Assembly: GCF_001949145.1 (NCBI RefSeq)
Contig: NW_019091498.1
Span: 437,203-501,202 of the forward strand
DNA from: Acanthaster planci
Lineage: Eukaryota > Echinodermata > Asteroidea > Valvatida > Acanthasteridae
Reading direction: 5' to 3'
Length of the DNA stretch: 64,000 nucleotides
The position numbers and the translations under genes were made by a program. The notes beneath the pieces are model-generated. The model saw only the letters and a list, made by a program, of their open reading frames with translations, ran no database searches and was not told the DNA's origin. Positions 41,375 to 53,300 of this stretch are shown one piece after another (position 1 is the first letter of the stretch; each line of letters opens with the position of its first letter).

Positions 41375-44300
41375 CTAGGCTTGGCCCATCAGGTGGCAAA
41401 GGGGCTCATAGATCTGTGCCATCATATCCATCTTTGCCTGGCCTTGGGACCCATGAAGGACGAGTTCTGCTTTGTGTTCATGTAGCATGTCAGAGCAATG
41501 GACAGTGACGGTGACAGTGACGAGTAGCTTACCTCTTTGTGTCCTTGCAGCTCCGTCTTGGACAGGGCTTGCACCACCTCCGCTAGGATGTCGATGTTGG
41601 CGTGGACCAGCTGAGTCTCCATCTGGATGCAGTGGAGGGAAAAGTAGTTCCGGTTCTCCATCGTCATGATCTGGCTCTCTTGCTGTTTGTGGAGACGGAA
41701 ACCAAAGAGAACACGACAGTTTAACCCTCCTTTGGTTTTACAGCACAAATGTGCACAAACGCCCACAGTCACTGGCGAGCATGTGTTTTCTATGTGGAAC
41801 TNNNNNNNNNNNNNNNNNNNNNNNNNNNNNNNNNNNNNNNNNNNNNNNNNNNNNNNNNNNNNNNNNNNNNNNNNNNNNNNNNNNNNNNNNNNNNNNNNNN
41901 NNNNNNNNNNNNNNNNNNNNNNNNNNNNNNNNNNNNNNNNNNNNNNNNNNTGTTGGTGCAGTGCACAACACAACAAAGCTGTACTTCTTTGAGGTGTTCA
42001 CCAAATGACTTCAGAATGAGTGACTTCAGCATAGGAGGGTTAATACACATTCCAAATACAAGTGCAAGGAACTACATTAACCAGTCCTCAAGAAAGCATT
42101 TTCAAAACATCTGTATAGAGTTGTTGTCAAACATTTGGAAACACTTGTCAAATATCAGCACAAAATGGTGGAACTGATGATTTTAGTCACTTGGGGATGG
42201 CATCATTTTTGGACAAATCTTCAGATCAAGGTTAGACATACTAACCAAATTGGGATATACAGCTAAATGCCACAAATACTGATTCGCTAGATTCAGTTGT
42301 ACAGCAATAGAGGTTTTTCACGCAACGCAACATGATGGGCAAAGGCATTTCAGAGAGCGTGTCACGTCTGTGGAGGCACGTGCATTTTCGAATCTGTGTA
42401 TTTCTATTGGAAACTCGTGTACACTGTACACCAGAATGTTGAGAAACTTCAATTGCGCGCATTTCCACGCACATCTGTGTAAAGTGAACGCCGACCAGCA
42501 AAAATCACGTGACTGAAAATCCTCCATTTGTGAGACATTCCTCACCATAAAGGGCACAGTTTTCAACACTCTAGAATGCACCCACTAAGTGATATTTGCT
42601 AACACAACGGGCCAGGCACAGCAACCAAGTTTAAGTTCAACACAACGGCTGCCTCCACAGACTTCTTGGAATTTGTGTGTGTGTGTATGCAAGATTTATG
42701 GGAGACTACTGTGTTTAAACATCAGCTGGTGGTGAGTGGGGCAACGCTTGATGTTTTCAACCCCTCAGCCAAGCTTGAGCAAAAAAATATTCAAATTGTG
42801 TCGACATGTCCAGTCCAAAGTGGTTGAAGACCATGTCTCCTTGACAAACAGAAATGTTGTAAAAAAATATATCAGGCCATTTCTGACCTCAATTATCCTG
42901 GATTCCAGCTGCTCCACTTCTCCGACGTGGTCCGATCCCTTGACGGTGGCCGTCATCTTCTTCTTCTTGATGCTGCCCATCTTGGCCAGGGCATTCTGGT
43001 GGTCCTTGACCAGCCCTTTCTCCAGCCGATCCCCTAAGTCCTGCAAGGGGAAGTCGCAGATCAGAGACACGGCTGTTTGTCAGTAAAGCTAGCCGGCTGG
43101 AGCATGCAGGCAATTAATGTCTCGAGTCAATTCTGGGCAGCAGCGTTTGTCTTTTCTCCCAATATGTAACACAGACCTCCTTCCCTCACTGTCTGGCTTT
43201 TCTTGCAATATCTAATATTAAGTCTCACCCTTACATTTACAAATAGGTCATTGGGGAGACATTTTATGGTAAATTTTCCAGCATTAGGGAGACATTGGCT
43301 TTTAGGGGGACATTTCAGTGTCTCCCTATTTTCAAACTACCAGAAGGAGGCCGAATTTTACCATCCAAATTTTGAGAGATGATAGATTAGGGTCTAAAAT
43401 GAAAACATACAAAGTTTGGCTCACATCAGATCAGGGAACATTGAATTATGGGCCAGTAAAGTTGGAAAAATTTTGTGCACGTTCTTATGGGAATGTCTCC
43501 CTAATGACCCATTAGCGGTAATTAGTATTTTCATTTTTATCTCAGTGCATTGTCATAGGTTTTCTTTCATTGTATTGGCTTGGTTTATTATATGATTACA
43601 CTGTCCTCATGGACCACCTGAGTTTTCAATTCATGTGGACAGGAACTGTTCAGTTACCACCCCTAGTATCTTTTTTCCCCTCCTTTTGCAGTAACAGTTA
43701 CTGACAATCAACTACTCCTTCCACTCGATTTGCCACAGAACACAGACACACGGGGGGGCCATTTGACCATTTGTGACTGAGCGTTCAATTTTGACAAGAA
43801 TGCATCTTTGCACGAGAGGGTGAAGGTCTTTGGTCATCTAGCTCCAGTCCCATGGTATCTGCGAGGGGATAAAAAACAAACAACGGGGGGATACCGGTAA
43901 CTAAATACCAGAGCTCACCTTGTAAGCTTGCAGAAGGTCCAGTATCAGGGCTATCCTCTCTGCCACATTGTTATCTTCTCTCTTTCCCTGTGGGTAACAT
44001 TTGAGGGAAAAGGGGAAGACGTTAAACAAATGCACATCAATGCTGAAAAACATGAAAGGGCTGCCGATACATTGATGTTGCAATGGTACGTGACACAGAG
44101 AGCAAAAAAGTGCACTGTATCTTAAACCTAACTCCCAAGGGTATGTATATAGAATCACATTGATGTTGGAGGATTCAGGACTTATCATGAAACTGTGTGG
44201 ATCTGGGCTGCCTAGAGCAACGTTATGAAATGTTGAGGTGCTCTTCTCTGTCCGTCCAGCCACCACTTTTCTTTATACTGTAATCTCGCGCTTTGACCTG

Positions 44301-47300
44301 TGGACCCTGCACGTCCCCAACTTTACCTGGACAGACACCCAGGGTCTTTGAGAACGGCTTACATCATGTTTCCAGTCAGAAACGGCTGAAGACATAACCC
44401 AAGGGGCACCAAAAAAAACCATGAAGCCGGAAAGTAATGGGTGTTTGCATGTCACTCATATTCTGTCTACGTACGGTAGATCTCAGTGTATGTTGTCCTT
44501 CGGATAAGCCAATCTATAACTGTAAATGGGGACCTCTACTTGAAAAGCTGTTTTTGTGAAGGCCCCTTTGTCCACACGTAATAACGACAAGTACATTCAT
44601 CCTTGGAAACAGACAAGTACATGGTTAAGTATCACTTATCATTTCGTACACTGGAGAAAAGGGAACAATCCCATCCATTCCCTGTGAATATTAATTTCAA
44701 ACTTGAGCACTTTCTGAGCATCATTCAAAGGCAAATCATCTGGCAAACTTTTGAAGGCATTACTTGAAACTTCTTCCTGGATACTGAGGTGTAAATGAGT
44801 AGTGAAGTAAAACTGGCCTCTACATGATGTGGGCACGACAAAAGAAATGTTCTGTGCAAATCCTAACATGAATGCGGCTATCATGAACTTCATCTTGGTC
44901 CAAGTCTAAGGCCCACAAGTCTGTACATGTTGATGTTTACTCTAGAACAAAGGAAAAGTCTTCTTAAGTATGCAATATCATCTGGTGGAGGCCATATCAT
45001 AGTACAAAGGCAAATTATCTGGCAAACTTTATTGAAAGAATCACTCGAAAGAAATTTTTTTTCTCAGACAGTTCTTCCTAGACACTGATGGGCGCAAACA
45101 AGTGGTGAAGTGTGATTCGCTCCCAAATTAAGTGGACCTGAAAGACTTGTTGCACGCAAACCCTGACATGAAATGTGGCTATCATGAACTTCATCTGGGT
45201 ACAAACCTAAGTCCCACAAGTCTGAACATGTTGATGTTTAGATCCAATGTTTACTCTAGAACAAAGGAAACTCTTCAGCATACAACATCATCTGGTGGAA
45301 GCTAATACCAAAACTGGTGTAAACAAAGCTTAAGCGATGTCAGCAGTGTTTATCTTGAGAATCATAAAAACTGCATTTATAATGTAATTTACATCAACTG
45401 AAGTGGTACGACTTTGCCAGTTGGCCCTTTTGAAAACCCAAATAAGACTAACTGCTGAAGTCCACAGGCTGGCCCAAAACATGTCTGTGCATGTTGTGTA
45501 TTTCAAAACAATGGCACTGACGCAGCGATAATGCTCGCTTTAACGACCATTCTGGTTTTCAAGATGTATTTTTGCATTGGGGCAATGTTGATTTCTGTAA
45601 CAGGTTTTGCCCTTACCCAATGTATATTAATAAGCACTGTATGCTCAGTGCTTGTCCGAGAGCTTGCCAAAAAAAACTCACAAGCTTACTGGTTAAGACA
45701 TCTGCACTAGTAAGCAGGATGTCGTGGGTTCGAGTCCCACCCGAGTAAGCTTGTGAGGTTTTTTTGCAAGCTCTCGGACAAGCACTGAGCATACAGTGCT
45801 TATTAATATACGCTGGGTAAGGGCAAAACTTGTTATATAAATTACCATTCTGGTATTTACAGAATAGGTTAAAGCCACAGTATTTGACTGCCTTTCAGCC
45901 CGAAAGTAGAGATTTCGCTGTGTGGAGCAAGTTCACCATCGATATCATCAAGGAAGTGTGTTTATAACCACTCACAGGTAGGCAAATCACCTGTTATTTG
46001 GACCAGGTACCGTAAACTGAACGATTACATGCACTTATAGACTGGTGTTGTGAAAAAGCGCAGATCACTCTCTTGAATGTTCCAAAACATTGGATTTCCG
46101 CTGGACTTTTGATTGACTCAGTATTGTCTATATTTTTGTTGTGAATGTTTAAGTATGCTTTTCACTTTCCAACCACGTTGTGCAGACAGAAATGGCAGGA
46201 AACCGTTGGGAGATGCAGTGTGAATTTGGCGACAGGGACGGTGAGCCATTCAAGGATGGGGGAGCCAAGGGCATTACTGCAATTTCACCCGGCAAAATTG
46301 CCATGACAGACATAAACAAGAGACGCGTGGTAATATGCAGCACAGATGGACAACAACTGGACAGTTATGAATTACAGGAACGTAAGTGTCACGCTGTGCT
46401 TGTTTCTTACAGATTTTTTTAACCCTAACTCTAACGGGTATTTTGGCAAGGGACCCCGTCGGCAGCATCAGTCTGCATCACTAGGATGTTACCTGCCCAG
46501 TGTAGCAACTACCAACATGTCAACTATGGCCTGCTAATCTGTGGTAGCCAGCCACCACAGGATCCAACAGTAGCAGTGTGCAATGGGACGAGCTCCCACT
46601 GTCTCAACACTGGTAGCCTTTTAGGCATTATTGTTGATTACCTAATGTATCAAAGCCCACAAGACTTTTATGCGCACACCTGCTGCACTTTGCTAAGTCT
46701 GACGGGGTTAGGGATAATATGCACTTGTCTACACACTTCTCTCAGAAAGATGTCTTCGTACTTCATGTAACCATGAGGTACCTGTTGCATTTGAGGGCAA
46801 TTTTCAGTTTCCATTTGCGTGGCCTTCTTCCCACAAGGTCCACACGGCATTGCAGCTATCCCCAATCAGGATAACTGGTTGGTGGTTGTTGATGACTCTA
46901 AGTACGTCAAGATGTTCAAGAGCAACCAGTTAGCCTTCGAGTTCCCCACAGTGCCACCTTGTGAGGTCGACCAGAATGATGTCCAGCTCCGCAGCGTGGC
47001 AGTGGACAAGAATGGCGTCATCGTAGTGGGTGACATTGAACGAGAGGTTCTGACTGAGCACAGTCCCCATAATGGCGAACTCTTGCAAACTGTTAAACTT
47101 CCATGCCAGGCCAAGCCGTATTTCCTCGCCGTGGACGACAGCAATCGCAGGTTTGCGGTCAGCAACCATTTGGGGCGACGACTCTTCATCACCAACAGAC
47201 AGGGATTGCTGCAGCATGAGGTTACACCAACCGTCAGAGGTCAGCAGGGTCGGCAGCTGGCCAGCTGCGGGGTGTGCTGTGACAGCTCAGGCATCTACCT

Positions 47301-50300
47301 TTCCGTGTGCGTGCGGGATAGCGATGGGCCTGGACGCGACACAGGCCACCTTCACCACTACCGCGCCAATGGTTGGTTCCAGAGTTGCCTCACCAACACC
47401 TTGCGATTCCCAAAGGGGATAGCACTCACGGGGAATGGGCAGCTAGCAGTGGCCAGCGAATGTTGGGTGCAAATATATCGTCAAATTGTTTAATTGATGA
47501 AGCATGGATGCTTCGAAAAAGACTATCACCAGAAACATTGACAGTGCATCTTCATTTCTGTTTTGCTGTGAAGGCAAAATAAAAGCCTACACACACAACA
47601 TCTACGCACACATCTACAAATAAACAACTGAAAACAAGAAAACCAGTTATGAAATTAATCTAGTCACGTTAATCTAGTGTACTTACTTCTTTCACAAAAG
47701 ACACAAGTACTTGTCTGATTTTGCAGCTTGTAAATTTGCATTTTGAAGGTGATCTCTTGCTGTGCCTAAAATTATGCGTATTACATTCTTTCATTCATTT
47801 ATAATCATATCTACCAAATCATATATATTTTACCAAAGACACCTGTATTTGTCTGATTTGCAGCTTGTAAATTTGCATTTTGAAGGTGATCTCTGCTATT
47901 GCTAAAACTATAAGTATTACATTCTTTCATTCATTTATAATCACAAATAATTATGTATATCCTTTGTCACTTAAACAGGTTTGCAACAGCCTATGCATGT
48001 GTTGAAAAATAAACTCATTTCGGTTGGAATGGAAGCCACCAGCGTCTGGTTCAAACTAAGTTTGACCTGCTATTTAAAATGAAAGATTTATGTTGAGAAA
48101 ATGTAACTGGCTCAAATCCGATATCCAAAACTGTGCAGTTCATTTTGTGTGAAACACTTCCAAAAGCCAGATGACATGCAACGGTGACTGGGCTGTCCAT
48201 TTCTGTCCAAGAATATGGCCATGTCCGTGTCACATGTGCTTGACAGCAGCTTTAAAATGAATCAAGTCTCAGGCTGTGGCTGCAGGCACTTCCCATACAG
48301 TTGTGTATAATTTTCAAGCTGCAGCCAAGTAATTTGGACACAGTCTTGGGGCTCAACAAGGTGAAAAGTCCAGGATCGGGGACTAGAATATTGCCTAGAT
48401 CTCCACGATACTTTGGCAATGTGTGGTCTGCAACTATGTATTGAAAAGAATCCAAAGTGAGAACAACTGAAGTGTACCAAGGTTTCCACATTCCACAGTT
48501 TGTCTCTGGTCAGATTGACGTTTCGGAATTGACACAGCAACAAGGCTTTTTTTTTAATTCTTTCCTCCTCCAGGGTTGGATTGTACAGACAGTTGTAGAC
48601 ACATGTTGTCGAGTCATGGGACTAGACCAGTGTTACTATGATAATTAGCTGACAACAAACAACTTTGATAGCCTGCTATCGTTGTTCAACATTGATCTGG
48701 TCAGGATCTATTGCCCTGAGTAACAGATTGAGCTGCCTCTCAAACAGTTGAGGCAGTGTGGCAATAGAGGGTGCTGTCACAGCTCTCGCAGGAAAAACGA
48801 TTGCTGCGCATGCTTGAAATCGATGCGATCACTGACCAGAGACGAAAGACTTTTTGGGGGGCCTTATGGCAGTTTCAATGAATTTGAGGTTCTGGATGGA
48901 ACAAACAGGATTCAAAAACTGCCCAATTCTGTGATACTTCAGCTAAATGCAGTTTGCAACTGTAATAAAAAATCCCACCAGAACACTTGAAACGTAAATT
49001 TCCAGATCACGGCAGTTCGAATTACTATACTTCAAATCAAGTTTGAGGCACCAGGAGGAACAGAACTCCACCGGCAACAACATTTAAAAAAGTGGAGTCG
49101 GAGATGATGAAAACCACGTTGATAAATCTTGAATGAAATAAAGGGCTATCTGTGAAAACAATTTTCGCTTTATTTTTGTGCATATTACAATTGGTAGAAA
49201 TGCACAAATTTCCTGGTAGCTGGGATGAAAATGACTGTTGATTGTCATCCTATTTTTTTTCCCAGGAAAACTGCTTTTCAAACCTTCTGTTCAATTTGAG
49301 TACAAAATACATGTACGCAAGCAGTTTAAAATATGTACACTCAGAAAAAAAAGAAAAGGAGACATTTCACTTATCTGTAACAAAGTCTATACATGTACAC
49401 ATGCGTGTATTTGGTATCTCTCAAGTACTTGGAAGCTAGAATCAACTTTGTTACTAGAGGCCTGTAATGAATCGGTCCTAAATGCTGCCACCATGAGATC
49501 AGAGTTCATATGGCGATCAAGAGTCAAGATTACTTGAGCAACACGGCCACTGAAGATTCAGAGAAGACCACATCTGAACAGCACTTGCACGTGCCCTGTC
49601 TGCAGGAGAGTGGGGTGTGTGGCATTTACCTTGTGCAAAGTCCCAGTTCCACTTTGAGTAGAAGGTAAAACATGTGCAAACTTTTTCTGGATGGGGGGCA
49701 CGTGTTCTTGTAACAGATTTTGGATTTGGAAATACGGTTGTTCCACTCAATAGACTGAGTCATTAAATCCCATCCCATGGATTTTCGACTGGGTCCACAT
49801 GTGGAGACAGACGATGTGTTGAACTTAAATTTGATTGCTGTAATCGGGTCTGCTTTGTCAAAAGAAAACTGATTTATATAACGGGTTTTGCCCTTACCCA
49901 ACGTATATATTGATAAACACTGTATGCTCAGTGCTTGCCCAAGAGCTTGCGAAAAATTCACAAGCTTACTCAGGTGGGACTCGAACGCACGACCTCCTGC
50001 TTACTAGTGCAGAAGTCTTAACCACTCGACCACCGAGCTTGCCATGGTCGGCTGGCCGGTCCGAGTCAGGTGTAGCAGCGTTATATAAATTAACATCTCC
50101 CCAACGCAAAATACATCTTGGAAAAAGAAAACTTCTCTATGACAGGGCCTCAAAGTCTCACCAAATGTTAAAAAAAATTGTACAAATATTGTACAGTTAA
50201 CTTTCCAGCGTCAACACTAGTAGTAGAGGTGCTCGGCTGTATTGGAAAAGTTTGTGGGTGTATATACAAATCTCCTTCACAGATTGATTGGGTTTGCCGC

Positions 50301-53300
50301 CGAATCTACACAAGTGGGTAGAATCCAAATTTGCCTCACCTGCACGCTGTGCTTGTCGGCCAATGCAGCAAACTCCACCGAGATAGCCTTCAGGCCCGTC
50401 TTGATCTTGGGCCAGGACTCGTTGACCCCCATGGCCCAGGTGGAGGCCACCTGGCTCTCGCTGCCCATCATGTTCAGCTCCTTGGCCATCAGCAGCATAT
50501 CGCTGGCGCTGGCTGACAGTTGCACGGACGCAGTCAGAGGAAAGAGATTGCAAATCAGAAAATGGAAACAAGGTATTTTCCCCAATGAGAATATTCAAGC
50601 TACCTTTTGAGTTCGACTTCACAGTCAGATAAATGTTCTCATTATTGTTAAACATTTCTGGTAATGAAACCAAACAAGGCTTCCTTAAAACACCCTAGGC
50701 ATCGAAGCTTGCAAGCCTGGGGAAAATTTGTAGAGAGAAGCAATTACGGATTTAGAGGTGGGAGGAAAAACCCAAAAGAATATTCTGGGTTAAATCCACA
50801 GAATCAGGTAGGGAGTGAAAGCCCAATCCACATGTGGACCCAGCCAGGATTCGAACCTCGGCCGCAGAGGTGCAAGGCGAGGAAAGGAACACTACAGCAA
50901 CCTGACTCCTCTCTCTTGGGGATAAAAAGAACCATGAGCTACCCATCAAAGTACGTCAGTCTCCTCCGAATCTCTCCGGAGGTTTTTCTCACCTGCGGAA
51001 CGGAGGGCCATCTGGTCCACGATGTGCTTCAGCTGGTAGATGCTGGCAAAGAGGCGCTTGACGTGCTCCCGGGCGTTGCTGTACTGCATCTGCGTGTCCA
51101 TGGGCACCAGCTCCTTGGCCGAGAGGGCCAGCGGGCTGGTCACGTACTCGTCTGGGGTGCCGCGGAACTGCTCCTTGATCCTGTGCTGCATGTCCTGGTT
51201 TGGAGACGCCATGGAAAAGAAGGAACATTTTGGTAACATTTGTAGAGTATTATTAAATCACGTCGACAGCGAAACACTGATGCTGCTCTGAGTACAGATA
51301 ACGTTGAATTTGTGTGCGTGTCTGTGAAGAATTCCAAATCATGTACTTTAAAAGCAATGTGCAATAGCAAATAACACACAAGCGCTCTTTTTTTCCTGGT
51401 AGAATTACAACTGTTATCTTAAATACGTCATGCAGACTGGACACAAGTCACTGTTTTCTTAAATGTCTTGATGTTGTCAGTTTGTCGCTTGGCACATTTA
51501 TCCATCACTCAGGTCTGGAAAAAGGTCACTAAACAAAAAGTGGAAAATTTATGTGATGAAATGACACCTTACACCAACACACCCACGATGAGATTGACAA
51601 CAAATGTGAAAGCTGCTTTTAGTTTTTGTTGTGGAGTATAAAAATGGTCAGGTGAGTGCAACGTGAAAGAAGTTTTCTAAACATATGTAAACATTTAAAG
51701 AGTCTGTTTAATAAAGGAACTTTATTGAACTTTCCAATGCTTTGTCCACCCCGAAATCACCCTTTTTTAGGGTTGGGGTTAAGACTGATAATTCTCATTT
51801 CAACCTTTTCTAACACCGAACTCAATAAAAGCTGCATACTCACTGTTCCTTGAAAGGTTAGAAAATACCTGATGACATCGCTACTGTGGAACACGGGATG
51901 TCTGACAACCAGCGTCAGGAATCGTAAAAGGGCCCTCCGCCGACCCTCAATGAACTCGCGGTTGGCTGGGGGAAAAAATCGTGCAGGTGAAAAATAAAAA
52001 CGGCCGCTGAATTGAGAAAGCAAGCTCTGCTTGAGCCTTCCCTGGTTACTTAAGCCATGTAACGTGCTCCAGGTCCTAGGCTCCCTCTTTGCGATTACTG
52101 ATTTGTAAATGCTACTTGCTCATACAGCCTTGATGACATACTGTTACTGCGACTTGACATGCGAAACCGTCTCGCACAAAATGAACTGGTTATTGGATTG
52201 GAAGGAGGGACGGTATAAGCGACCTTGGATCACGTCTGCTGAATGTCCATTGGAAAGCTGTTCTAGGAGAAACAGACACTGCTGTACAGTATCTATAATT
52301 CTGTGTGAATCAACATGGGTCTAATGCAGCTGTGAACTTAGCACACTATTTATGAAGTTCATCACCATGAAAGCATGGCTTAAAACCCCCAAGGGTTGCT
52401 GGCCCCAACCTTCCCCATTCACACAAAGTTAAACACCCATATGGGACTTTGTGCACAGAGGCCGTTGGACTTTGTTTTTCTGAGGTATGCCAAGCCAGCT
52501 GTTATGGGCCTACCAGACCTATCCCAACAGAATTAAACACTTTACTACTGTTTAATTCTGTGTGGTTGGGGAAGGTTAGGATTAAGCGCTACTACGAGTG
52601 CATTATTTCATATGCACATTTTTCACATGCAGATTTAAAGCACAGATGCTGTTCTTAAATCTGGAATACTGTCTATATAATTATGCATACTTGTAATCGT
52701 CCTGAAGGCTGAATCTGTAAAACATCCAACCCAATGCTGGATTGCTTGTACTTCAAGCAGTATTGCGCTATCACTTCTCTACATTATCTGTAACCACCTA
52801 GGCTTTTGTACAAGAACTAACATATTCAACAGATACAACTTTTCTCTACACGAGGTCACTTTAATCACTGACAAGAGACTAGAGAGAATCTGTTAGAGTG
52901 AAGCTGCAAAAAGTTTTTCTCAGCACAGTTTTTCTGCAATTTTATACCATTCTTTAATGCATGACAACTCTTCTATTTGGTTAAATGTATTGAAAAGGGC
53001 ACTTTTAGAACCTTTAAATTATCCACGCTTTCCTGGACAACTGAAGGCGCTGTTGCTGTGATGTCATCCAGAGAAGACATACTTCAGTGCCTAGGTTTTT
53101 CTGTTCAAATTGTGAACCAAGAATTTACTTACTGCAAACATTTCTGAGAAAGGGATTGATGCTTGCTTATTGCCATGCATATAAAACAACAATAAATAAG
53201 TAAAGAAGAGACAATTCAGTCCAGCAAAATCTACAAAAATGCAGGACTTTTCAAGTGTAAACCAATGTAACATTGAGGCTTTAATCCTGAGATGACATTG

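Noticed and set aside
41422-41976. Long minus-strand frame across the N run
   Set aside because: The frame is open only because N codons were not counted as stops. The true exon is 41682-41533.
45680-45760. A functional tRNA gene
   Set aside because: The B box is perfect but the D arm is incomplete, the acceptor stem does not close and the core sits inside SINE arms.
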